Shown here piece after piece: positions 57,171-64,000 of a stretch of 64,000 nucleotides of DNA; the stretch's first letter is position 1, and each line of letters starts with the position of its first letter. Position numbers and translations under genes: made by a program. The notes beneath the pieces were generated by a model. That model was not told the origin of the DNA. It searched no databases and saw only the letters and a list, made by a program, of their open reading frames with translations. The stretch spans positions 62,001-126,000 of the forward strand of contig NZ_WUCC01000001.1 of NCBI RefSeq assembly GCF_009807095.1, read 5' to 3'. Source of the stretch: Rathayibacter sp. VKM Ac-2754 (GTDB lineage: Bacteria > Actinomycetota > Actinomycetes > Actinomycetales > Microbacteriaceae).

Positions 57171-58466
57171 CTACTCGAGCGAGCCGTCGACGGTCTCCTC
57201 GAACGAGGTGACGTTGCCGGCCGAGTACTTGTAGATCGACACCGAGGCCTCGCTCGGGTCGCCGTTCTCGTCGAACGAGATCGGGCCGGAGAGACCGTTG
57301 TAGTCGATGTCCTCGTCGTCCGCGAGCAGCGCCGCGCAGTCGGCGAAGGTCGTGCACTCGGTGCCGTCCTTCGAGACGGTCTCGAGGTTGTCGCGGATGG
57401 TCGCGCCGTCCGTCGCTCCACCCTGCAGCGCCGCGAGGGCGAGCAGGACGGTGGCGTCGTAGGACTCGGGGGCGTAGCTGAACACCGTCAGCGGGTCGTT
57501 CCCCTGCTCCTCGACGAGAGCCTGGAGGTTGGACTGGAAGTCGTCCGACGCCTGCACACCCGGGTTGGTGAACTGGGCGCCCGCGATGTCGACGTTGGTG
57601 TCGGCCTCGCTGATGACGCCGTAGTTGCCGTCCGTGCCGTAGAGGTTCGCGAAGTCGAAGCCCTTCGCCGCGAGCTGCTCGGCGATGGTCGTGATCTCGT
57701 CGAACGAGATGACGACGAGCGCGTCGGGGTTCGGGGCGAGCACGGTGGTGAGCGCCGAGTTGAAGTCGGTCGAGGCCGGCTCGAAGATCTCCTCGGCCGC
57801 GACGGTCGCGCCGCCCGCCTCGAGGGTCTCCTTGATGTTCGACTCGAGGCCGGTGCCGTACGCGTCGTTCATGTACAGGATCGAGACGTTGGTCTTGCCG
57901 TCGCCCAGGATCTTGTTGCCGAGGATGCGGCCCTGCAGCACGTCCGAGGGAGCGGTGCGCCAGTAGTAGCCGTCGTCCTCGTAGGTGGTGAAGTCGGGCG
58001 AGGTGTTCGCCGGCGAGATCTGCACGACGCCCGCCTGGGTCACCTGGTCGATGAAGGTCTTCGAGACACCCGACGACGCCGCGCCGATGATCGCCGACAC
58101 GCCGTCGGCGATGAGGGAGGTCGCGGACTGCGTCGCGATGTCGGTCGTGGTGTCGCCCGAGTCCTTCTGCTCGACCTCGATCGAGAGGCCGGCAGCGGCC
58201 TCGTTGATGTCGGCGACCGCGAGGTCGACGCCCGCGATCTCGGGCGGGCCGAGGACGGCCAGGGTGCCCGTCTGCGGGAGGATCGTGCCGATCTTCAGGG
58301 ACAGGTCGCCGGAGGCTCCGCCTTCGCTGCCCGAGTCGCCGCTGTCGCCGCCACTGGCGCAGCCAGCGAGAACGAGAGCGCTGGCGCCCAGAATGGCGAC
58401 GCCGCCGAGGGTTGCCCGGAGGGTCCGCGCGCGTGAGGCCGAACCGGCCTTCGCGTATACGCCCAT
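57171..58466 (-). CDS. livK: Branched-chain amino acid ABC transporter substrate-binding lipoprotein
   Basis: 431 residues. Lipobox VLAGC with Cys36, then a Gly/Ser/Asp spacer and a type I periplasmic-binding fold (LKIGTILPQTGTLAVLGPPE; VVQISPANTSPDFT). It is the natural partner of livHMGF at 44.7-48.9 kb, which lacks its own binding protein. It ends in an EETVDGSLE tail. AAGGAG precedes the ATG. A TGTTACGAAC motif lies about 95-105 bases upstream, shared with the subtilase gene. Confidence 0.9.
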   Translation of the reverse strand: MGVYAKAGSASRARTLRATLGGVAILGASALVLAGCASGGDSGDSGSEGGASGDLSLKIGTILPQTGTLAVLGPPEIAGVDLAVADINEAAAGLSIEVEQKDSGDTTTDIATQSATSLIADGVSAIIGAASSGVSKTFIDQVTQAGVVQISPANTSPDFTTYEDDGYYWRTAPSDVLQGRILGNKILGDGKTNVSILYMNDAYGTGLESNIKETLEAGGATVAAEEIFEPASTDFNSALTTVLAPNPDALVVISFDEITTIAEQLAAKGFDFANLYGTDGNYGVISEADTNVDIAGAQFTNPGVQASDDFQSNLQALVEEQGNDPLTVFSYAPESYDATVLLALAALQGGATDGATIRDNLETVSKDGTECTTFADCAALLADDEDIDYNGLSGPISFDENGDPSEASVSIYKYSAGNVTSFEETVDGSLE

Positions 58467-58633
58467 GTTGCTCCTTGAGATGTGGTTGTCGTCAGAGCGG
58501 TGCCGGAGGCAACCGCTGGGCAAACGTAACCTTCGGAGCAGCCGTGAACAATACGGACGTGTTACGAACGGGTTTCGCGACCCGATCGTTACTTTCGACC
58601 GCAGCAACCGCTCTCTGCAACGCGATCCGCACT

Positions 58634-59632
58634 TCACGCCACCGTTCGGCGCCTCCGACGCTCGGCGGCGACCAGGTCGACTGAGAAGATCACCAGGGCC
58701 GCCCAGACGAGAGCGAAGCCGATCCAGCGCTCCGGCGGCATCGCCTCGTGGAGCACGAAGGCCCCGACGAGGAACTGCAGGATCGGCGTCAGGTACTGGA
58801 TGAACCCGACGATCGACAGCGGCAGCCGGCGCGCGGCACCCGCGAACAGCAGGAGCGGCACCGCCGTCACGATGCCCGCCGAGGCGAGGATGAGCGCGTG
58901 ACCCGGCCCCTCCGTGCCGATCGTCAGGCCGACCATCGAGCCGACGACGGCGAGCTGGACGAGGGCGAGCGGAGTCAGCCACAGCGTCTCGAGCGTGAGT
59001 CCGCCGACCGCGTCGATCCGCCCGCCGACCCGGCTCTTGACCAGGCCGTAGAGACCGAACGAGAAGGCGAGCGCCAGCGACACCCAGGGGAAGGATCCGT
59101 ACCCGACCGCGATGACCAGCACGGCGACCGCGCTGATCGCCATCGCGATCCACTGCGCCCGGCGCAGGCGCTCGCGCAGCACGATGACGCCCAGCAGCAC
59201 CGTGACCAGCGGGTTGATGAAGTAGCCCAGGGCCGCCTCGATGACGTGGCCCGTCGTCGTCGCGATGACGTAGACCTGCCAGTTGACGTAGATGAGCACT
59301 CCGGCGAGCGCCATGACCCCCAGGAGACGCGGCTCGCGGAAGAGGCCGAGGAAGCCCGGCCAGCTGCGGGTGACCGTGAGGAGCACGGCGCAGAAGACGA
59401 GCGAGAAGAGCACCCGGAGCGCGACGATCTCGAACGGAGAGGCCGGCGCCATCGCGATGAAGTAGAGCGGCATCGCGCCCCAGAGCAGGTACGCGCCGAA
59501 GCCGAACCACAGCCCCGTCGACGACATCGCACCGGAGTCGCGCGCCGCGGCGGGCCCCTCCACACCCTCTCCGACGGGGATGTCGGCGGTCGGGGGCCCG
59601 AAGGAGTCTGAAGGAGTACGGGAGGCGGACAC
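58634..59632 (-). CDS. rarD: EamA/RarD-type transporter
   Basis: 332 residues with ten helices in two EamA repeats (TGLWFGFGAYLLWGAMPLYF; ALGYFINPLVTVLLGVIVL; GFIQYLTPILQFLVGA), matching the RarD branch of the DMT superfamily. The substrate is unknown. The GTG at 59632 is supported by TAGCAT at 59640-59645 (minus strand), which ends seven bases before it; the longer frame to 59683 has no promoter or ribosome site. The first 45 residues are soluble and unlike other RarD proteins. Confidence 0.82.
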   Translation of the reverse strand: MSASRTPSDSFGPPTADIPVGEGVEGPAAARDSGAMSSTGLWFGFGAYLLWGAMPLYFIAMAPASPFEIVALRVLFSLVFCAVLLTVTRSWPGFLGLFREPRLLGVMALAGVLIYVNWQVYVIATTTGHVIEAALGYFINPLVTVLLGVIVLRERLRRAQWIAMAISAVAVLVIAVGYGSFPWVSLALAFSFGLYGLVKSRVGGRIDAVGGLTLETLWLTPLALVQLAVVGSMVGLTIGTEGPGHALILASAGIVTAVPLLLFAGAARRLPLSIVGFIQYLTPILQFLVGAFVLHEAMPPERWIGFALVWAALVIFSVDLVAAERRRRRTVA

Positions 59633-59734
59633 TCCCCCGATGCTACGCAGCCGTTCGAGCGCCGTACGGCTCTCGACGGTCACGCGCCGGTCGGATCAGG
59701 CCACCTGTCGCGAGGAGGACCGGCCGGGGACGAC

Positions 59735-59768
59735 GAAGGGCCCGGCGACCGAAGTCGCCGGGCCCTTC
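59735..59768 (-). terminator. Hairpin terminator after groES
   Basis: GAAGGGCCCGGCGAC and GTCGCCGGGCCCTTC form a perfect 15-bp stem with a CGAA loop, 26 bases after the groES stop. Confidence 0.82.
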
Positions 59769-59794
59769 GCGGAACCGCCGGAGCGGAGGGCGTC

Positions 59795-60091
59795 CTAGCG
59801 GACGACGACCGCGAGGACGTCGCGCGCGGAGAGGACCAGGAGGTCGTCGCCACCGAACTTGACCTCGGTTCCGCCGTACTTGGAGTAGATGACCTTGTCA
59901 CCCACGGCGACGTCGAGGGGGACGCGGTTGCCGTTGTCGTCGATGCGGCCGGGGCCCACGGCGACGACTTCGCCCTCCTGCGGCTTCTCCTTGGCAGTGT
60001 CGGGGATGACGAGACCGGAAGCGGTCACCTGCTCCGCTTCGACCTGCTTGATGACGATGCGATCTTCGAGCGGCTTGATGGACACCGACAC
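59795..60091 (-). CDS. groES: Co-chaperonin GroES
   Basis: 98 residues, full length. The GroES fold is clear: [33 protein letters not shown] is the N-terminal strand and mobile loop, and [11 protein letters not shown] the roof region. It caps GroEL during folding. The GTG start has AGAGG upstream. No groEL follows; the gene is monocistronic, ended by the 15-bp hairpin, and GroEL must be encoded elsewhere. Confidence 0.97.
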   Translation of the reverse strand: MSVSIKPLEDRIVIKQVEAEQVTASGLVIPDTAKEKPQEGEVVAVGPGRIDDNGNRVPLDVAVGDKVIYSKYGGTEVKFGGDDLLVLSARDVLAVVVR

Positions 60092-60133
60092 GGTTGACCT
60101 CTTTCTTGACGACGTTGGGACGGAGCGCAGTCA

Positions 60134-60160
60134 TTGGCAGACACGCTCCGAGAGTGCTAG
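60134..60160. promoter_or_regulatory. CIRCE-like element 2 upstream of groES
   Basis: TTGGCAGAC-N9-GAGTGCTAG has the right spacing and matches the consensus in most positions. It covers the predicted start point. Confidence 0.65.
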
Positions 60161-60164
60161 ATCC

Positions 60165-60194
60165 ACTGTAGAGGCAAGGCTGGCACTCGTGCAA
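60165..60194 (-). promoter_or_regulatory. groES promoter
   Basis: On the minus strand TTGCAC (60194-60189) and TACAGT (60170-60165) are 18 bases apart, lying between and partly inside the two CIRCE elements. Confidence 0.5.
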
Positions 60195-60206
60195 TCAGAG
60201 TGCCAA
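60180..60206. promoter_or_regulatory. CIRCE element 1 upstream of groES
   Basis: CTGGCACTC-N9-GAGTGCCAA is symmetrical and matches the CIRCE consensus apart from three changes. HrcA control of groES is predicted. Confidence 0.78.
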
Positions 60207-60250
60207 GACGGTCGGCTCGGGGCGGACAGCGGGTGGCCTAGCATGGCCGG

Positions 60251-61438
60251 ATGCGACGCGACGAGCTGGTCGAGCTCCTCTCCCCCGAGGGGCTCCGGCT
60301 CCTCGACAGCCTCGACGGCTACCGCTCCGACGACCTCGTGCGCGCGGTCGCGACGCTGCGAGCGGCGGGGCACTCCCCGGGGCTGGTCGCCGCCGTCCTC
60401 ACCCAGGCGCGCCTCCGGGCGCGGGCCGAGTCGAAGTTCGGCGAGTTCGCGCGCTCGATGCTCTTCACCGACGCGGGGCTCGAGCAGGCCACGCGCCTCC
60501 GGGTCGCCGCGCTGCACGCCGGGCGGTTCGCGGCGGCGAAAGCCACGCGCGTCGCCGACCTCGGCAGCGGCATCGGTGGCGACGCCCTCGCGCTCGCGGC
60601 GATCGACCTCGAGGTGACGGCCGTGGACGCCGACGAGATCACCGCGACTCTCGCGAGCTTCAACCTCGCTCCGTTCCCCTCCGCCCGAGCCGTGCACGCC
60701 GACGCCGAGTCGTTCGACCTCGACGGCTTCGATGCGGTCTACCTCGACCCCGCGCGACGCACTGCCGGGCACCGCGAGACCCGGCGGCTCGAGGATCCCG
60801 ACGACTACTCCCCCTCGCTCGAGTTCGCCTTCGGTCTCGCCGAGCGCCGGCCGACGGGCATCAAGCTCGGCCCCGGCTTCGACCGCGGGCGCATCCCGGC
60901 CGAGGCCGAGGCGCAGTGGGTCTCGGTCGACGGCGAGCTGGTCGAGACAGGTCTGTGGTTCGGCGCTCTGGCGCGTCCGGGCATCCGCCGGTCGGCCCTC
61001 CTGCTCGGCTCCGGCGGGGCGTCGGAGCTCACCGCCGCCTCCGACAGCGTGGACGAGGAGGTCGGCGAGCTCGGCGCCTTCGTGCACGAACCCGACGGCT
61101 CCGCGATCCGGGCTCGACTGCTCGGCGAGCTCGCGCGCTCGAGCGGCTCGCGCATGCTCTCGCCCGGGATCGCCTACCTCACCGGGGACGCTCCGTCGAC
61201 GACGCCGTTCCTCCGCAGCTTCCGCGTGCTGGCCGAGCTGCCGCTCGACGAGCGGACGCTGGCCAGGGAGCTGAAGGGGCGCGGGATCGGGGTGCTCGAG
61301 ATCAAGAAGCGCGGCGTCGACCTCGATCCGGCGCTGTTCCGCAAGAAGCTCGGCCTCAAGGGCGCCGGCAGCGCGGTCCTCATCCTGACCCGGGTGCAGG
61401 GCCGGCACCGTGCCCTGCTGGCCGAGCGGGCGGGCTGA
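60251..61438 (+). CDS. Class I SAM-dependent methyltransferase with THUMP-like C-terminal domain
   Basis: 395 residues. A helical N-terminus (about 1-95) is followed by the Rossmann domain with motif I VADLGSGIGGDALALA and the YLDPARR motif, and a C-terminal THUMP-like part (GIGVLEIKKRGVDLDPALFRK). Such proteins are annotated as RNA methyltransferases, but the target is unproven. TAGCAT at 60239-60244 ends six bases before the ATG, so the message is probably leaderless. The divergent groES control region is next to it. Confidence 0.82.
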   Translation: MRRDELVELLSPEGLRLLDSLDGYRSDDLVRAVATLRAAGHSPGLVAAVLTQARLRARAESKFGEFARSMLFTDAGLEQATRLRVAALHAGRFAAAKATRVADLGSGIGGDALALAAIDLEVTAVDADEITATLASFNLAPFPSARAVHADAESFDLDGFDAVYLDPARRTAGHRETRRLEDPDDYSPSLEFAFGLAERRPTGIKLGPGFDRGRIPAEAEAQWVSVDGELVETGLWFGALARPGIRRSALLLGSGGASELTAASDSVDEEVGELGAFVHEPDGSAIRARLLGELARSSGSRMLSPGIAYLTGDAPSTTPFLRSFRVLAELPLDERTLARELKGRGIGVLEIKKRGVDLDPALFRKKLGLKGAGSAVLILTRVQGRHRALLAERAG

Positions 61439-61444
61439 CCGCGC

Positions 61445-62020
61445 TCAGTATCCGCTCGAGGAGCCCGCTGCGCCCAGGGCGATGGCGAAGAGCACGATGG
61501 TGATCGCGAGGTAGATCAGCGACACGGTGATCCCGGCGAACCCGGTGATGATCGCGGCGAGCGCGAAACCGCGCGCGGCGGGCTCTCGGCGTCGGCCGAG
61601 GAAGCCGAGCACGACCGCGGGTGCCGAGAGGATGAAGCCGAAGCCCCAGGCGAAGATCGTGATCACGAGGCCCACGATCCCGAGGATCATGCCGACCAGA
61701 CTGAGCGTGCGCGGCGGCGCGGCGGGCGCAGGAGGGTAGGCGTACCCGGGAGCGGGCGGGCCGGCGGGGGTGCCGTAGGCGGGAGCGCCGTACGCCGACG
61801 CACCGTACGCGGGCGGCTGCGTAGGTCTCGCGTACTCGCCGTCCGACGGCGGCGCCTGGGGCACGGAGGGGGCCTGGGGCGCCGCACGGTCGGCGGGCGG
61901 CGCAGTCGCGGCCGGGGGCGCCGGAGGAGCGGGCGGGATGGGAGGGGCCGGGGGCGCAGGAGGGACGGGGACGGAGCCCTGGTGGTCGTCGTCGGAGCCG
62001 GGCCGAGTGCTGTCGCTCAT
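61445..62020 (-). CDS. DUF4190 membrane protein with a proline-rich N-terminus
   Basis: 191 residues. The first 105 are a Pro/Ala/Tyr-rich disordered region (repeats of APPAP and AYGAPAYG); the rest holds two helices of DUF4190 (LSLVGMILGIVGLVITIFAW and GFALAAIITGFAGITVSLIY). Function is unknown. TAGGCT at 62028-62033 (minus strand) ends seven bases before the ATG. It is the last of three paralogous genes in a row. Confidence 0.75.
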   Translation of the reverse strand: MSDSTRPGSDDDHQGSVPVPPAPPAPPIPPAPPAPPAATAPPADRAAPQAPSVPQAPPSDGEYARPTQPPAYGASAYGAPAYGTPAGPPAPGYAYPPAPAAPPRTLSLVGMILGIVGLVITIFAWGFGFILSAPAVVLGFLGRRREPAARGFALAAIITGFAGITVSLIYLAITIVLFAIALGAAGSSSGY

Positions 62021-62054
62021 GCCGCCGAGCCTAGGGCCTGCGCGCCGGCGACGC

Positions 62055-62417
62055 TCAGGCGGAGAGGTACCCGTCGGACCTCAGTCCGCCCACGAAGGCG
62101 GTGTAGGCGAACCAGCCCGCGACCGCGAGGACGACGACCAGGTAGCCGAGGACGAAGCCGGCGACGGCGATCCCGCGACCGCGCTGGCCGGAGCGCCCGG
62201 CCTGCGCGAAGCCGACGTGGCCGAGCACGATCGCGGCGGGGGCGAGTCCGAGCAGACCGCAGATCAGCGCGGCGACGGCGAGCCCGTTGAGCGGCGGACG
62301 GAGGACGGGGGCGACCGGCGGCTCGACGGGCTCGGACGGCGGCGGGTACTCCGCCGACGGCGCTCCGGAGGGGGCGGCGTAGGTCGCGACCGGCTCGCTG
62401 CTGCGCTCGTCGTCCAC
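62055..62417 (-). CDS. DUF4190 membrane protein
   Basis: About 120 residues: a short Pro/Ser region followed by two helices with the DUF4190 pattern (LNGLAVAALICGLLGLAPAA; GIAVAGFVLGYLVVVLAVAG), separated by GQRGRG. The GTG at 62417 is preferred over the ATG at 62432 because AGGGGAG lies five bases before it. It is the middle of three paralogues. Confidence 0.7.
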   Translation of the reverse strand: MDDERSSEPVATYAAPSGAPSAEYPPPSEPVEPPVAPVLRPPLNGLAVAALICGLLGLAPAAIVLGHVGFAQAGRSGQRGRGIAVAGFVLGYLVVVLAVAGWFAYTAFVGGLRSDGYLSA

Positions 62418-62442
62418 GGCGTCTCCCCTCATCGGACGGAGT

Positions 62443-62466
62443 GCCCCCTCCGGGATCGGAGGGGGC
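62443..62466 (-). terminator. Hairpin terminator after the third DUF4190 gene
   Basis: GCCCCCTCC and GGAGGGGGC form a 9-bp stem with a GGGATC loop, 11 bases after the stop codon. Confidence 0.75.
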
Positions 62467-62476
62467 GCGTCGGGTG

Positions 62477-62734
62477 TCAGTACCCGGTGGTGGGAGCGGT
62501 CGCGGCGAGCGCGAAGAGCCCGACGAACGCGATGATCGAGACGATGACGGCGGCGAAGCCGATGACGATGGCGGCGATGGCGAGTCCGCGGCCCTTCTCT
62601 CCGGTGCGCTTGATCTGCGACAGGGCGATGAAGCCCAGCACGATGCCGACGACCGAGACGAAGAACGAGGCGATGAAGCCGATGATCGCCAGGATGTTGT
62701 AGCGGTCGGAGGCGGGCGTGTACGGAGTGGTCAT
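62477..62734 (-). CDS. DUF4190 small membrane protein
   Basis: 85 residues, two helices (NILAIIGFIASFFVSVVGIV; GLAIAAIVIGFAAVIVSIIA) separated by KRTGEKGRG, with hardly any N-terminal extension. The ATG at 62734 has AAGGGGG before it. It is the first of the three paralogues and ends in its own terminator. Confidence 0.75.
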   Translation of the reverse strand: MTTPYTPASDRYNILAIIGFIASFFVSVVGIVLGFIALSQIKRTGEKGRGLAIAAIVIGFAAVIVSIIAFVGLFALAATAPTTGY

Positions 62735-62846
62735 GGGATCCCCCTTGATCAGGAACGAGCGGATGCGTCCAGCGTGGCAGGGCTCTCGACCGACTGTCAA
62801 AATGCTGGATGCCACTTGTGCCGCGGTCTCGTGCAGCGCTATCGGC

Positions 62847-63911
62847 TCAGCGCACCTGGATCTCGGTGACGGGGAGCGTCGAGTCGGCGCCGAACGAGAG
62901 GCTCGAGGGCGCGTGCCCCGCCTCGATGAGCTGAGCGCCGAGCGCCGCGATCATCGCTCCGTTGTCGGTGCAGAGCGAGAGCGGCGGGATGCGCAGGGCG
63001 ATGCCGGCCGCGGCGCAGCGCTCCTCGGCGAGCGCCCGCACCCGCGCGTTCGCCACCACTCCGCCGCCCAGAAGCAGGCGCGGCACCCCGCGGTCGATGC
63101 AGGCCGCGACGGCCTTGGTCAGCAGCACGTCGGCGACCGCCTCGCGGAAGCTCGCGGCGACATCGGCGACGGGCACCTCCTCGCCCGCGTCCTGACGCTT
63201 CTCGACCCAGCGGGCCACGGCGGTCTTGAGGCCCGAGAAGGAGAAGTCGTAGCGGTGCCTCTCCCTGTCCTTCGGCAGGGTCAGCCCGCGCGGGAAGCGG
63301 ATCGCGCGCGGGTCGCCGGTCGCCGCGACGCGATCGATCTGCGGACCGCCGGGGTAGGGCAGCCCGAGCACGCGCGCGACCTTGTCGAACGCCTCCCCCG
63401 CGGCGTCGTCGATGGTCTCGCCGAGCAGCTCCACGTCCGAGACGAGGTCGCGCACGTGCAGGAGCGAGGTGTGCCCGCCCGAGACCAGCAGCGCGATGGT
63501 CGGCACCTCGACAGGGCTCCCCGGGCTGCCGTCGGCCCGCAGGACGTCGGCTCCGACGTGCCCGACGAGGTGGTTCACGGCGTAGAGGGGCTTCTGGAGC
63601 GAGACGGCGAGCGCCTTCGCCGCTCCGACGCCGACCATCAGGGCGCCCGAGAGCCCGGGCCCGCTGGTGACCGCGATCGCGTCGAGCTCGTCGAGGGCGA
63701 CCCCCGCCTCCGCCAGCGCCGTGCGCAGCGTCGGCTCGAGGGCCTCGAGGTGGGCTCGGGCCGCGACCTCGGGCACGACGCCGCCGTAGCGCGCATGCTC
63801 GTCCATCGAGGAGGCGATCGTGTTCGCGAGGAGGGTCGTGCCGCGGACGATGCCGATCCCCGTCTCGTCGCAGCTGGTCTCGATGCCGAGCACGAGCGGG
63901 CCGGTGGTCAT
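62847..63911 (-). CDS. tsaD: tRNA N6-adenosine threonylcarbamoyltransferase TsaD
   Basis: 354 residues. It transfers threonylcarbamoyl to A37 of ANN-reading tRNAs with TsaB and TsaE. Motifs: [11 protein letters not shown], the metal-binding [14 protein letters not shown], and the ATP site [11 protein letters not shown]. The start overlaps the rimI stop by four bases, and AGGAGA precedes the ATG. This is the common tsaE-tsaB-rimI-tsaD order, seen here only in its second half. Confidence 0.96.
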   Translation of the reverse strand: MTTGPLVLGIETSCDETGIGIVRGTTLLANTIASSMDEHARYGGVVPEVAARAHLEALEPTLRTALAEAGVALDELDAIAVTSGPGLSGALMVGVGAAKALAVSLQKPLYAVNHLVGHVGADVLRADGSPGSPVEVPTIALLVSGGHTSLLHVRDLVSDVELLGETIDDAAGEAFDKVARVLGLPYPGGPQIDRVAATGDPRAIRFPRGLTLPKDRERHRYDFSFSGLKTAVARWVEKRQDAGEEVPVADVAASFREAVADVLLTKAVAACIDRGVPRLLLGGGVVANARVRALAEERCAAAGIALRIPPLSLCTDNGAMIAALGAQLIEAGHAPSSLSFGADSTLPVTEIQVR

Positions 63912-64000
63912 GGCGTCTCCTGGGAAGCGAGGGGGAGGCGCATCACGAGCGCGTCCACTCCGTCGGGCTGGTAGTAGGCGGGGCGGACGGCGATCTCCTC
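63908..64000 (-). CDS. rimI: Ribosomal protein S18-alanine N-acetyltransferase, C-terminal fragment
   Basis: About 30 residues, [22 protein letters not shown] and a short tail, running off the right edge. The pattern E-E-I-x-V-R-x-x-Y-Y-Q-P-x-G-x-D-A is the typical C-terminus of RimI. It is coupled to tsaD by an ATGA overlap, which supports the call. Confidence 0.85.
   Translation of the reverse strand, partial: EEIAVRPAYYQPDGVDALVMRLPLASQETP

Overview
This 64 kb window is high-GC, densely coded bacterial chromosome of actinobacterial type, most like Microbacteriaceae (Rathayibacter/Clavibacter/Leifsonia group). The reasons are the GC-rich codon use, the gene set (DUF6350 next to purN-purH, guaB beside a GuaB3 paralogue, PcrA with the actinobacterial N-terminus, SURF1, DUF3817), CIRCE and HAIR heat-shock operators, and many start codons that appear to be leaderless. 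The genus is inference. There are 59 protein genes, two of them cut by the window edges. I see no rRNA, tRNA, CRISPR array, insertion sequence or prophage.

Layout. 0-5 kb: end of purU, a winged-helix regulator with its membrane partner, a DUF2568 protein, and a large LPxTG-anchored subtilase. 5.2-9.1 kb: Hsp20 behind a combined CIRCE/HAIR promoter, an LLM oxidoreductase, isocitrate dehydrogenase, a GNAT and an alkyltransferase-like protein. 9.2-14.3 kb: a heterodimeric ABC exporter and a membrane-anchored dimethylarginine hydrolase. 14.3-15.2 kb: a non-coding repeat island. 15.2-23.2 kb: purH, purN and DUF6350, then sucD-sucC, with a double-repeat TMEM175 channel and an LLM oxidoreductase between the two groups. 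23.3-35.8 kb: MpaB-type oxygenase, universal stress protein, acyl-CoA ligase, G5/excalibur protein, two PAP2 proteins, PcrA, GDPD, a BI-1/YccA protein and an acyltransferase-like membrane protein. 36-44.3 kb: guaA, DUF3817, SURF1, a KhtTU-like K+/H+ antiporter pair, GuaB3 and guaB. 44.7-48.9 kb: livHMGF transporter operon, with its likely binding protein livK at 57-58.5 kb. 50.2-56.9 kb, between them: a LacI-controlled galactoside cassette (two permeases, a binding protein and a GH42 beta-galactosidase). 58.6-64 kb: RarD-type transporter, groES, a THUMP-like methyltransferase, three DUF4190 proteins, tsaD and the end of rimI.

How the genes fit together. The content is mostly core metabolism (purine synthesis, TCA cycle) and proteostasis, with an accessory cassette for imported beta-galactosides. 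Two operator-like LacI-type sites sit at the divergent promoters of that cassette. Stress control is visible in the DNA: CIRCE plus HAIR at hsp20, two CIRCE-like sites at groES, and a SigR-like promoter at the BI-1 gene.

The most unusual signals are: a fixed TANNNT-N6-RTG arrangement at 13 genes (leaderless initiation); two families of palindromic repeats found only in spacers between convergent genes; a three-unit 135-bp tandem array beside purH; a guaA gene whose best-placed start codon is AUC; and domain fusions in the DDAH, LivH and TMEM175 proteins.
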